This document shows positions 1-9,000 of a DNA stretch of 20,953 nt, in pieces. Positions within the stretch are counted from its first letter, which is position 1. Each line of letters begins with the position of its first letter. The notes under the pieces are model-generated. The model did not search any database. It was given only the letters and a program-made list of their open reading frames with translations, and had not been told where the DNA came from. Source of the stretch: Thermoflexales bacterium (GTDB lineage: Bacteria; Chloroflexota; Anaerolineae; B4-G1; SLSP01); NCBI GenBank assembly GCA_007130345.1, contig SLSP01000412.1:1-20953 (forward strand). Direction: 5' to 3'. The position numbers and the translations under genes are program-made.

Positions 1-1
1 C

Positions 2-99
2 CTCCCCAGTTAGCCCCGCTCAGAGCGGATCGTCAGATCCGCGACTACGCGGCGAACCGGGGAACTGACGTTCCCCTTGGAGCAAATTCAACTGGGGAG
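2..99. other. Cloverleaf-like inverted-repeat element
   Basis: A 10-bp outer stem pairs CTCCCCAGTT (2-11) with AACTGGGGAG (90-99). A short second stem GCTC/GAGC (18-21 with 80-83) continues it. Two perfect 7-bp hairpins with 4-nt loops sit inside: GCGGATC/GATCCGC (25-31, 36-42) and GGGGAAC/GTTCCCC (59-65, 70-76). This compact multi-arm fold is seen directly in the sequence. It could be a small structured RNA, a palindromic repeat or a recombination site. No open reading frame explains it, and no known RNA family is recognised. The window edge may cut it. Confidence 0.5.
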
Positions 100-105
100 T
101 TATTT

Positions 106-258
106 ATGCCGCGCTGTACTAACCCTGTGACAAGAAGAAGTCCTCGGTTGATTTCAAGTAAGGACACGGATTTACACGGAAAAACACGGATTTTTTGGTT
201 TTATCCGTGAAATCTGTGTTTATCCGTGTCCCAAACAGGGTGACTTTTGCGGTATTGC
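106..258 (+). mobile_element. MITE-like element, copy A (downstream of dnaE)
   Basis: Positions 122-258 match the reverse complement of 4569-4706 almost base for base, with about three differences. The core is an imperfect long hairpin made of ACACGGA-type units about 10 bp apart (164, 174, 184), mirrored by ATCCGTG-type units (203, 212, 222). The ends carry ACCCTGT (122-128) and ACAGGGT (235-241) as parts of terminal inverted repeats. The left outer terminus is diverged from the other copy. AGTTAT occurs on both sides (98-103 and 259-264), which could be a decayed 8-bp target duplication (6 of 8 match). There is no coding capacity, so any movement would need a transposase in trans. Confidence 0.65.
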
Positions 259-377
259 AGTTATAGATCTGCGTTGCTGAGAGTAACCCTTCAGTTTTGT
301 GAGCGGATAGCTCGGAGTCCCCGTCTCGGGGATGTGGGCCGGAGGTCGGATTGGCACCGACTTACGATAAACTATTT

Positions 378-406
378 AGCCGCCTCCCGAAATCCGGGAG
401 GCGGCT
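378..406 (-). terminator. Rho-independent-type terminator of dnaE
   Basis: A perfect 12-bp GC-rich stem (378-389 with 395-406) has a 5-nt loop. It lies 22 bp past the dnaE stop codon. Read on the minus strand, the stem is followed by TAAATAGTTT, a weak U-rich tail. Position and stem strength make it the likely end of the dnaE transcript. Confidence 0.6.
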
Positions 407-428
407 TGTGTATGGAGGGGCGTTTCGC

Positions 429-3400
429 TCAGACCCGTTCCATTACGGACTGCATTTGCACACGCAGATTGCCGGAGCCGACGACTTCTTCCACACGCTG
501 TCGTAATGTGGGGGTGATGCGGGTGTGGTCGTTGGGGAAGGATAGCTCGGTGCGTTGGCGGCCCGCGCCTTCTAGCACGACGACGAAGCTATCGTCGCCG
601 GGTTCTTGCTTGAGCAGGAGATGAATCTGCGAGAGTCTCTCGAAGTCGCGGGTGTTGTCGCCGGAGCAGCGCAGGGTGATGTAGAGCGTGGATGGCGGGG
701 CGGGCGGGTCTTCGGGCGGCGGTGGGGCGGTCCAGGCCGGTTCGACGCGCTGATGGCGGGACGTGGGCGCGGGCGCGGATGCGGCGGGGGCCGGCGCGAC
801 CGGGTCTTTCTCCGGCGGCGCGAAGGTCTGCGCCGGCTCTTTAACCGGCGCGGGCTGGCCGTTTCCGCCGCCATTGTTCTTCGTGTCCGGGTAAGCCGGC
901 TGTTGCTGCGGCTGCGAGTTCGTAGGGCGCAACAGATCGGCGGGGTCTTTGAACCAGTTCGCCAGCAGCGGGTGATCATCGCGGCCAGGGCGGTTATCGA
1001 GCTTGCCGCTGACTACCAGCGGGCGGCCCTCAGTCAGCAGCTCGCGGAAGCGCTCGTAGGTTTTGGGGAAGGCCACCACATCCAGCGTGCCCCCCGTCCC
1101 CTCCAGCGTGACGAAGGCCATCGTGTCGCCCTTCTTGGTGGTGATGCGGCGCAGGCCCTGCACCATCCCCACCAGCGTCAACTGCTGGCCCAGCGGCGCT
1201 TCGATAGCCAACTGGTCGATGGTGATGTTGATCAAGTCCATCTTCAGCAATTCGTTTTCTTGCGCGGTCATCGGATGCTTGGAGAGGTAGATGCCGAGCA
1301 GTTCCTTCTCCCATTCCAACAACTTGCGGTCGGAGATGGGGGGCGCGTGGGAGGGAATCTGGATGGTGTGGCGCATTTCGGTCATCGAATCGAAGAGCGA
1401 GAACTGGCCCACCTCGCGGGCGGCGTGGGTCTGCGCGCTGGCGGCCAGCAGCACGTCGATGAGGGAGAGGAGCGCGGGACGCGGACCAAACTCGTCCAGT
1501 GCCCCGGCCTGGATCAGACATTCCAGCGTCTTGCGGTTGAGCTTGCGGAGATCCATCCGTTCAACGAAGTCGTCCAGCGAGGTGAAGGGGCCGCCGGCCT
1601 CGCGGGCGGCCACCACCAGGCGCATGGCCTCATCCCCCACATTCTTGATGGCCCCCAGGCCGATGCGGATGAAGCGCGTGCCGCTCGCGTCGCGCTCGAT
1701 GGTGAACTCCACCTCCGAGCGGTTGATGGACGGAGGCGCGACCTCGATATCGGTGCGCCGGGCGTCAGCAATCAGGAAGCCGAGCTTTTCGATATTGTGA
1801 CGCTCGGTGGTCATCAGGGCGGTCATAAATTCCAGGGGATAGTGCGCCTTGAGGTAGGCCGTCTGCGCGGTGATGACGGCGTAGTCGGTGGCGTGGGCGC
1901 GGTTGAAGCCGTACCGCGCGAAGAACTCGATGTCGCCCCACACCGCGTCGGCCACCTCTGCCGCGATCCCCTTCTTGATGGCCCCCTCGCGGAACATCTT
2001 CTTGTGCATCTCCATCAACTTGGTCTTCTTTTTGGAGACGGCCTTGCGGATCATATCGGCTTCGCCGGGCTGGTAGCCGGCCATCTGCACGGCCACCTGC
2101 ATAATCTGCTCCTGATACACGATGATTCCGTAGGTATCACCGAGCACGTCCTGCAAAATTGGGTGATGATAGGCCACCGCTTCTTCCCCGTGCATCCGGC
2201 GGATGTAGGTGGGAATGTTGTCCATCGGGCCGGGGCGGTAGAGGGCCAGCACGGCGATGATGTGCTGGAATTGCGTGGGGCGCAGTTCGCGCAGGGTGCG
2301 GCGCATCCCCGCGCCTTCGACCTGGAAGACGCCGGTGGTTTCGCCGCTGGCGAGGAGCTCGTAGAGCGCGAGCACGTCGGCGTCGAGGGCGGGATCGTCG
2401 GGCGCGCGCTCGTAGGGGATGGTGTTCAGGTCGAGCTTGCGCCCGTGCTCCTTCTCGATCCACTCGCAGGCTTTGCGCATGTGGGTGAGCGTGCGCAGTC
2501 CCAGGAAATCGACTTTGAGCATCCCCATCGCATCCACAATTTCCATCGGCCATTGCGAGACGCTGCCCACGGGGCTGTCTTCGGTACTGCCTTTGGTGGG
2601 CCGATGAAGGGGCAGGTAGTCCACCAGCGGCCTGTCGGAGACGATGATGCCGGCGGCGTGGGTGCTGGCGTGGCGCGTGACGCCTTCGACCTGTTGGGCC
2701 GTGTCCAGCAGCTTCTTGATGTAGGGCGTGCTGTCGTAAATCTCGCGCAGATCCGAGACCTGCTCCATCGCCTGGGCCAGCGAGACGGGCTTGCCGGGCA
2801 CGTTGGGGATGAGGCGGGCCACGCGATCCACCTCGCCCAGGGGGATGTCGAGCGCGCGGCCCACGTCGCGCACGGCGGCGCGCGCGCCGAGCGTCCCGAA
2901 GGTGATGATGGCCGCGACGCGCTCCGCGCCGTAACGCTCCACCGTGTACTGGATCAGCTCCTCGCGGCGGTCGTCGGGATAGTCCAGGTCGATATCGGGC
3001 ATCGAAATCCGGTCAGGGTTGAGGAATCGCTCGAACATCAGCCGGTTCTTGAACGGATCCACGTTGGTGATGCCGAGCGTGTACGCCACCACGCTGCCCG
3101 CGCCGGAGCCGCGCACGTTCCACCAGATGTCGCGCTCCTCGGCGGCCTTGCAGAGATCCCACACGATGAGGAAGTAGTCGTCGAAGCCCATCTGGTGGAT
3201 GATGCCTAGTTCGTAGTTCAGGCGCGCGACGTAGTCGGGCTTCTCGGCGTCCGCGCCATAGCGCGTCACCATCCCCTCCTTGCAGAGATGATTGAGATAA
3301 TCCCACGAAGTACCACAGCTCTCCGGCACGGGGAACTGCGGCAGGTGATACGGCGGCGCGAACTGGATCTCGACGTTGCACTGCTCGGCGATCTTGACCG

Positions 3401-4184
3401 TGTTCTCCAGCGCGTCCGGCAGATGGCCGTACAGCCGCCACATCTCTTCGGGCGAGCGCATATAGTAAGAGGGGTCGGTCATCCGCATCCGGTTCGGCTC
3501 GTTGTAGGACTTGCCCGTGCCGATGCAGAGCAGGATGTCGTGAGCGTCGGCCTGGTCGGGGCGGGCGTAGTGGATGTCGTTGGTGGCGACCAGGGGGACG
3601 CGCATCTCCTGAGCCAGCGCGATCAGCTTCTCGTAGGTGGCGTCGTAGTCGGGGAGATCGTGCGTCTGCAACTCGATGTAGAAGCGGTCGGGGAAGTGCT
3701 GCTGATACCAGCGCACCGCCTCGCGGGCCTGGTCATCGCGCCCGGCGTGGAACAGTTGCGGGATTTCGCCCTGGACGCACGCGGTCAACACAATCACGCC
3801 CGCGCTGTGTCGGGCGAGGGTCTCGTGGTCGATGCGCGGTTTGTAATAGAAGCCTTCCAGTTGCGCGAGGCTGGCGAGCGCCAGCAAGTTCTGGTAGCCG
3901 GTCTGGTTCTGGGCCAGCAGGACGATGTGATAGGGCTTCTCGTTGTGGTCTCGATGCTGGCGCGATGTGCGCGCCATATAGGCTTCCAGGCCGATGATGG
4001 GCTTGATGCCGGCGTCCTGGCACGCCTTGTAAAAATCCACAATGCCGAACATCACGCCGTGATCCGTGATCGCCAGGGCGTTCATGCCCAGTTCGGCGGC
4101 GTAAGTCGCCAAGGCTTTGGGACTGCTCAGGCCATCGAGCAGCGAAAATTCCGTGTGGGTGTGGAGATGCACAAACTCCGCCAT
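429..4184 (-). CDS. dnaE: DNA polymerase III subunit alpha (DnaE)
   Basis: Replicative polymerase catalytic subunit, 1251 aa, close to the usual DnaE length. The N-terminal PHP domain begins with HLHTHTEFSLLDG and includes TDHG, GLEAYM and DIHY; its metal-ligand residues look intact, so it may be an active phosphoesterase or proofreading domain. The polymerase core has the GSGAGS motif and catalytic aspartates in PDIDLD (D397, D399) and VDFLGL (D559). Helix-hairpin-helix and OB-fold regions follow (GQQLTLVGMVQGLRR onward). A linker of roughly 80 residues rich in Pro, Gln and Ala then leads to a C-terminal module of about 90 residues. The ATG start is supported by GGAGG (complement of 4191-4195) six bases upstream. 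It is transcribed alone from a predicted promoter at 4286-4314, and a terminator follows. MITE-like repeats bracket the gene on both sides. Confidence 0.97.
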   Translation of the reverse strand: MAEFVHLHTHTEFSLLDGLSSPKALATYAAELGMNALAITDHGVMFGIVDFYKACQDAGIKPIIGLEAYMARTSRQHRDHNEKPYHIVLLAQNQTGYQNLLALASLAQLEGFYYKPRIDHETLARHSAGVIVLTACVQGEIPQLFHAGRDDQAREAVRWYQQHFPDRFYIELQTHDLPDYDATYEKLIALAQEMRVPLVATNDIHYARPDQADAHDILLCIGTGKSYNEPNRMRMTDPSYYMRSPEEMWRLYGHLPDALENTVKIAEQCNVEIQFAPPYHLPQFPVPESCGTSWDYLNHLCKEGMVTRYGADAEKPDYVARLNYELGIIHQMGFDDYFLIVWDLCKAAEERDIWWNVRGSGAGSVVAYTLGITNVDPFKNRLMFERFLNPDRISMPDIDLDYPDDRREELIQYTVERYGAERVAAIITFGTLGARAAVRDVGRALDIPLGEVDRVARLIPNVPGKPVSLAQAMEQVSDLREIYDSTPYIKKLLDTAQQVEGVTRHASTHAAGIIVSDRPLVDYLPLHRPTKGSTEDSPVGSVSQWPMEIVDAMGMLKVDFLGLRTLTHMRKACEWIEKEHGRKLDLNTIPYERAPDDPALDADVLALYELLASGETTGVFQVEGAGMRRTLRELRPTQFQHIIAVLALYRPGPMDNIPTYIRRMHGEEAVAYHHPILQDVLGDTYGIIVYQEQIMQVAVQMAGYQPGEADMIRKAVSKKKTKLMEMHKKMFREGAIKKGIAAEVADAVWGDIEFFARYGFNRAHATDYAVITAQTAYLKAHYPLEFMTALMTTERHNIEKLGFLIADARRTDIEVAPPSINRSEVEFTIERDASGTRFIRIGLGAIKNVGDEAMRLVVAAREAGGPFTSLDDFVERMDLRKLNRKTLECLIQAGALDEFGPRPALLSLIDVLLAASAQTHAAREVGQFSLFDSMTEMRHTIQIPSHAPPISDRKLLEWEKELLGIYLSKHPMTAQENELLKMDLINITIDQLAIEAPLGQQLTLVGMVQGLRRITTKKGDTMAFVTLEGTGGTLDVVAFPKTYERFRELLTEGRPLVVSGKLDNRPGRDDHPLLANWFKDPADLLRPTNSQPQQQPAYPDTKNNGGGNGQPAPVKEPAQTFAPPEKDPVAPAPAASAPAPTSRHQRVEPAWTAPPPPEDPPAPPSTLYITLRCSGDNTRDFERLSQIHLLLKQEPGDDSFVVVLEGAGRQRTELSFPNDHTRITPTLRQRVEEVVGSGNLRVQMQSVMERV

Positions 4185-4285
4185 GCGTTGCCTCCAACCA
4201 TAGATAAATGCTCAGGTGGGTACAGCGTACTTCAAACCAGGGGAAGCTGCTAATCGAGGACGGGCCGATGCCATCCCCAAAACAG

Positions 4286-4314
4286 ATTATAAAGCATCTG
4301 TGGGATTTGGGCAA
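4286..4314 (-). promoter_or_regulatory. Sigma70-type promoter of dnaE
   Basis: On the minus strand, TTGCCC (complement of 4309-4314), a 17-bp spacer and a perfect TATAAT (complement of 4286-4291) precede dnaE. Transcription would start near 4279, giving a leader of about 95 nt. A heptanucleotide array begins 27 bp upstream of the -35 box. Confidence 0.65.
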
Positions 4315-4341
4315 TTGGAGGACGAGGCCGGGGGTGTTAGG

Positions 4342-4383
4342 GGTGAAACGTGAAATGTGAAACGTCAGGCGTCAAGCGTCATC
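4342..4383 (+). repeat. CGTCAAA-type heptanucleotide array (dnaE upstream)
   Basis: Six consecutive 7-bp units: GGTGAAA, CGTGAAA, TGTGAAA, CGTCAGG, CGTCAAG and CGTCATC. They belong to the same degenerate CGTCAAA family seen at 12004-12102, 15414-15434 and 20250-20341. Here there is a single arm only, just upstream of the dnaE promoter. Confidence 0.75.
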
Positions 4384-4560
4384 GGTGGGCTGCACCCGTT
4401 CTTTGACGATGCGGATGCGGGCTTCGAGGATAGTGATGTCGATGTAGAGGTCGCGGTAGAAGACGCGGGCACGAGTGAGAGAAGAGGTTATGTCGAGGAA
4501 CCTCCACGCCCGGCGGAGACTCTTCGACACCCTCCACGTTCTGAAGTCCGGGGGAGATAG
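4384..4560. other. Gene-free stretch with an imperfect hairpin
   Basis: No convincing gene is seen. The one notable structure is an imperfect hairpin pairing 4491-4505 with 4515-4529 (TGTCGAGGAACCTCC against GGAGACTCTTCGACA; 12 of 15 positions pair). Its GTCGAGGAAYCTCC core resembles part of the palindrome at 5767-5835, so it may be a decayed relative. A minus-strand reading frame runs through the stretch but also through the flanking repeats, so it is not called. Confidence 0.4.
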
Positions 4561-4568
4561 GACTAAAG

Positions 4569-4723
4569 GCAATACCGCAAAAGTCACCCTGTTTGGGACA
4601 CGGATAAACACAGATTTCACGGATAAAACCAAAAAATCCGTGTTTTTCCGTGTAAATCCGTGTCCTTACTTGAAAACAACCGGGGGACTTCTTCTTGTCA
4701 CAGGGTCAGTTTTGCGCTACTGC
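4569..4723 (-). mobile_element. MITE-like element, copy B, with perfect 8-bp target duplication
   Basis: A 155-bp element with 24-bp terminal inverted repeats (4569-4592 and 4700-4723) that match at 20 of 24 positions. It is flanked by a perfect direct repeat GACTAAAG (4561-4568 and 4724-4731), the hallmark of transposition with an 8-bp target duplication. Its interior, 4569-4706, is nearly identical to the reverse complement of 122-258. It has no coding capacity. The parent transposase family is not identified; an 8-bp duplication is compatible with several IS families. Confidence 0.8.
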
Positions 4724-4822
4724 GACTAAAGTATGAGCGGCAATCCCCCAGAAGTTCCTTGTGGCGCGCCCCGAAGTAGCGTACTATGAGCGTAATGACG
4801 ATGTAACCTGTCACATTTCCTC

Positions 4823-4850
4823 TGGACAAAGCCGGGCATTTCGTTACTAT
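4823..4850 (+). promoter_or_regulatory. Candidate promoter of the GNAT gene
   Basis: TGGACA (4823-4828), a 16-bp spacer and TACTAT (4845-4850) make a plausible sigma70-type promoter, with a start near 4857 and a leader of about 65 nt. The rest of 4732-4908 shows no gene. The match is moderate and other spacings are possible. Confidence 0.35.
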
Positions 4851-4921
4851 GGGTACGTGTCTGGCGTAGCGTTTGCAACTACAATAGAGCTGATAGGGTT
4901 TAGAATACAAGGAGATCGCGG

Positions 4922-5725
4922 ATGAACACTGTTGAGACAACTCACGATACTGTACGTATGGAGGCCTTGCCCGCCGAAGACTTGCCCCGCGCGGCGGCTT
5001 TGATCGCCGCGAGCTTTCGGGAGGAAGGCTTTACCCGCAATACGCTCAAGCTGACCACGCCGGAGCAACGCCAACGCTTCGCCGAGGCGGGGGAGGTGCG
5101 CTTGTTGCTCAGTCAGGCCGGCGGAGAGCAGGTTCTCGCGGCAACTATCGGCGAGACGCTGGCCGGGGTCGCTATCGTCAGACCGCCCGCGCCGCAGGCA
5201 GCGCCGTGGTATCAACAGGTGGGGATCGTGTTGCGGCACGCGCCCCGGCTACTGCCGATGCTTAAAGATATGTACTGGTGGCGCACCCTGCAAATCATCC
5301 CCGCGGGGATATTAAGCGTCACCTTGCCGCGCCCTTACTACACACTCGATATCCTGGCCGTGTCACCGGAATGTCAGGGGCAGGGCGTCGGCCGGCGGCT
5401 GCTGGAACACTTTCACGCGCTCTGCGATCAGGATGAACAAGCGTCAGGCATCTACCTGATCACCGGCGATGAAAAGAACACGCGCATCTACCGGCGATTC
5501 GGCTACGAGATCGTGGAGACCAAACAAGGCGGCGCGCTGACGGTCTGGCACATGTTCCGCCCGCACCCCGCGCGCGATGTGGAGGCGTTCTTCGCCGCGC
5601 TGCGGGAAGCCGCGCCGGAGCAGGCGTCCGCGCGGCGGCGGAAATTCGCGCTGCCAATCCTCGGCGTGGCAGGGACGATCATCGGCCTGGCGTTGCTGCG
5701 ACGCTGGCTGCGCTCGCGTGCTTAG
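4922..5725 (+). CDS. GNAT N-acetyltransferase with C-terminal membrane helix
   Basis: A 267-aa GCN5-related acetyltransferase, predicted to move an acyl group from acyl-CoA to an unknown amine. The acetyl-CoA-binding motif A is DILAVSPECQGQGVGRRLLE, with Q152-G-Q-G-V-G157 fitting the Q/R-x-x-G-x-G/A signature. A typical motif B region follows (IYLITGDEKNTRIYRRFGY). The last 27 residues hold a hydrophobic segment (about 243-259, LPILGVAGTIIGLALL) followed by RRWLRSR, which looks like a tail anchor with a basic cytoplasmic end; many GNATs lack this. AAGGAG at 4909-4914, seven bases before the ATG, supports the start. It is the only plus-strand gene here and is convergent with the kinase operon downstream. 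The substrate cannot be read from sequence. Confidence 0.88.
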   Translation: MNTVETTHDTVRMEALPAEDLPRAAALIAASFREEGFTRNTLKLTTPEQRQRFAEAGEVRLLLSQAGGEQVLAATIGETLAGVAIVRPPAPQAAPWYQQVGIVLRHAPRLLPMLKDMYWWRTLQIIPAGILSVTLPRPYYTLDILAVSPECQGQGVGRRLLEHFHALCDQDEQASGIYLITGDEKNTRIYRRFGYEIVETKQGGALTVWHMFRPHPARDVEAFFAALREAAPEQASARRRKFALPILGVAGTIIGLALLRRWLRSRA

Positions 5726-5732
5726 GTTTTTG

Positions 5733-5883
5733 GGCTCTCTGGGATTTCGCCGGATGGTGGGGAGGAGTCATTCCGAGCGTAGTCGAGGAATCTCCGCGGT
5801 GGGGAGAGAGACCTTTCTGCTACGCTCAGGATGACGCCCAGTGGGGGAAACCCTCGATTTGTCCGGCGAAATCCTAGAGAGCC
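5733..5883. repeat. Nested palindrome between convergent genes
   Basis: The outer 22-bp inverted repeat (5733-5754 with 5862-5883) matches at 21 of 22 positions. An inner inverted repeat is nested inside: GTCATTCCGAGCGTAG (5767-5782) with CTACGCTCAGGATGAC (5820-5835), 14 of 16 pairing. The inner unit resembles the dispersed GTCATTCYGAGCGTAG-type palindromes common in several bacterial phyla (from general memory). It begins 7 bp after the GNAT stop and ends 141 bp before the kinase stop, so it may also act as a two-way terminator. No T-run is present. Confidence 0.7.
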
Positions 5884-6024
5884 ACCTTAACCCCGGTTCT
5901 GGAAGCCACGCTCGCCAGTCTGGAGTGCTTGCCCGCGCGGGATTTCGCGGACCTGCCGCTAGAGGATATGGAAGCTACGCCAATCCGACCTACGGCCTAC
6001 GTCAAAGCGCCCGCCCACGCGCCC

Positions 6025-9000
6025 TCACGTCTCAACCACCGGGAGCCGGATGGTGAAGGTCGTCCCCGCGTTGACCGCGCTCTCTACGGACATCTCGCCG
6101 CTGTGCGATTCGATGATGCCATAGCTGATGGACAATCCCAGGCCCGTGCCGCTGCCTTTGGTGGTGAAGAACGGCTCGAAGATGTGCGGCAGCACGTCCG
6201 CAGAGATGCCCGCGCCGCTGTCAGTGAAGGTGATGCACAGGGCCGGGCCGGTGCCCATCCCGCGAAACTCCGGGAGGGTATCGGCCTGGGTGCGGATGTG
6301 CAGATTGCCGCCGTCGGGCATCGCGTCGATGGCGTTGAGCACCAGGTTGAGGAAGACCTGTTTGAGTTGATCGGCGTTGCCGGCGACAATAGCGCGCTCC
6401 GCATCCCATCTCCGCGTCACCGTGACGCGGCTGTGCTCCAGTTGCTTGGCGCTGAGGGTCAGCACGCTCTCCAATATCGCGTGGATGTCGATAGACCCCA
6501 GGCCATCCCGTATGGGACGATAAAACTCGTGCATCTGGCGCACAATGTCGGAGATACGCTCGATTTCGCCGATGGTCACGTCAAGGTACCCGGCAATCCG
6601 CGCTTGCTGATCGGGACGCCGGAGCTTCTCCCGCGACATTTCCAGATACCCCTCCACCGCCTGGAGCGGGTTGTTGATCTCGTGCGCTATCGAGGCCGCC
6701 AGGCGTCCCAATGCTGCCATCTTTTCTGTGTGGATCAGGCGATCTTGGGTTTCTTGTTGCTGTTGTAGCGATGCTTTGAGTTCTCTATAGAGGCGGGCGT
6801 TGTCCAGGGCCACAGCCAGCGTCACCGAGAGGGTCTGTAACGTCTGGACGTCATCCTCTGAGTAGGCGTGGGGCGTGTCGCTGGCGACGGTGAACGTCCC
6901 AATCACGCGATCTCGAACTTGTAGCGGCATCACCATCACCGCGCGCACTGGCCGTCTCATATAGTGGATGGCGTAATCGTTGTAGGCCGGGGGCCAGCGC
7001 GTATCGACTTGCGTGTCGGCAATCAAAGCCGGTTGGTGCTGTTGCATCAAGGTTTGATTGAAATCGTTGTTAAGGGGAAAGACCTCCGAAATATCTATGA
7101 TCTGCTCATCCAATCCGGCGTAGGCCAGACGCGGGATCGTGTCCGAAGGGTGCTCTACCTGTAATAACAAGACCCCATCCGCCGCGAAGAACCGCTGGAT
7201 GCGGTGCAAGGCCGTCTCGACCACCTCATCTATGTCCAGCGAAGCCGCTAGCGCCACGCCGATCTCGTTGATGCGGGCCATCTCGTCGGCGCGCTGGAGG
7301 GTATCGGCGAAGAGGCGCGCGTTGTCGATGGCCGCCGCCGCGCTCGCCGCGGCCGCCTCGAGCAGGTGCAAGTCCTCATCGCTGAACCGGCCCGCGCGCT
7401 TGTTGACCACTTCCAGCACGCCTGTGACCTGGTCGCGGTAAATGAGGGGCACGCACAGCAGCGAGCGCGTCACGAAGCCGGTGGCCTCGTCCACGCCGGC
7501 GAACCAGCGCGATTCCTCTTGCACATCGTTCACGCGGAGCGATTCCCCGCGCTCCGCCACCCATCCGGCAATGCCCTGCCCCGGCGCTATCCGTTGGCCG
7601 AGAACCAGCCCCTCCGCCGGCGAAAGCGTCTGCGCGAAGACCAATGCGCCCGTGTCCTCATCGCGCAGCAGGATGGAGCCTTCTTCGGCGTCCAGCGCCT
7701 CACAGATGAGGACGAGCGCCTCGCGCAGCACGATGTCGAGATCCAGTGAGGAGATGGCGGCACTGGCGATGGCGTTGAGTATGCGCAACCGGTTGACCTG
7801 GCGCGCGGCAGCGTAGAGTTGCGCGTTGTGCAGGGCGATGCCCACCTGCTGCCCGATAGCCAGCAGCAAGTCCGGGTTGGGCGGCGTTTGCGGCGGGCTA
7901 CGCCAGACCAGGTTCAACACCCCAAGCACCTGCGACCCGGCATACAGCGGGACGCAATGATGCGCGCTGAGGCCGTGCTCTTCCAGCAGCGCGGTGGGGA
8001 TATGGGTGCATAGCTCGGCTTGCCACGGCGCGATCTTCGGTACGGTATCGTCTGCGTTCCAGGGGCACTCGCTGAGGTCGATGTGTGCATAGGCCGCCAC
8101 AAAGGCCGCGTCGAGGCCGGAGTGCGCGGCAATGTCCGGGTTGGGTTCTGCGGGATGCTCGGTCAGGGTGATCCAGCCGCCATCGGCGCGCAAGGTTGGG
8201 ACTACGGCATCTAACGTGGCGTGTAACAACTCGTCCCGCTCCAAAAACTGCGCCGCGGCTGCCGTGATGGCGTACAGCGTGGCTTGCTCATCCGCAAAGC
8301 GCCGCAGACTCGCCTCGGCGCGCTCGCGCTCAACGATTTCCTCTTCCAATTGGCGATTGGCCCGCGTGAGTTCGACCGTGCGATTTTGCACGCGCAGCTC
8401 TAGCTCATCGTGGGCGCGTTGCAACGCGGCTTCGGCGCGCTTGCGCGCGGTGATGTCGGTGACGCTGACCAGCATTGTGGGGACGGGATCCGTTATCGGG
8501 GGGATTGTGATCCGGAGGAGGATGTGCAGCGTCTCGCCCTGTAAAGTTTTGGCGCGGGTTTCCTTCTCGAATATGCCGCCGGCGGGATCGGCGATGATCA
8601 GCAGTTCGGCGCGGAAGTCGTCCAGCGCGTCCCGGACGGAGGACTTCGCCAGGGAGCCGAGCAGTTCGTCTTTGGACGCGGCCCCGTATAGTTCCAGGGT
8701 GCGGGAATTGACGTTAAGCACCTGAATTAACGCGATGGCCCGTTCCACAAAGTCGGGATGGGCCTTCATGTAAGCGTCGAGATCGGTGACGCCTTGCGCC
8801 TGTAGGTCTTGCAGCGCGGCGCGTAGCTCGGTGATGTCCTCTTCCCACAGCGAGACCGCCGCGCCTTCGAACATGCGCCGGTAGCGCGCCTCGCTGCGCT
8901 GCGCCGCGATTTCCGCGCGCCGCCTGCGGGTGATGTCCTGCGTCAACTCCACCAGGCCGACGATCTCGCCCGCCTCGTCGCGCACGGGATAGCCCCGCAC

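Noticed and set aside
1..120. tRNA gene, because of the cloverleaf-like fold
   Set aside because: Arm lengths and spacing do not match a tRNA. There is no T-arm TTCRA motif or acceptor geometry.
606..3209. Long plus-strand open frame (867 codons) antisense to dnaE
   Set aside because: It lies wholly inside dnaE, which has clear catalytic motifs. Long antisense frames are expected from the GC-rich third-codon bias. The peptide shows no domain.
4372..4632. Minus-strand 86-codon frame with a plausible-looking C-terminus (YRDLYIDITILEARIRIVKERV)
   Set aside because: It begins inside the MITE-like element and ends in the heptanucleotide array, and no ribosome site supports it. It could be a gene relic, but the evidence is too thin.
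5899..6024. Plus-strand peptide LEATLASLECLPARDF and following residues as a possible gene relic
   Set aside because: There is no start context or recognisable domain, and the frame runs on into the kinase gene.
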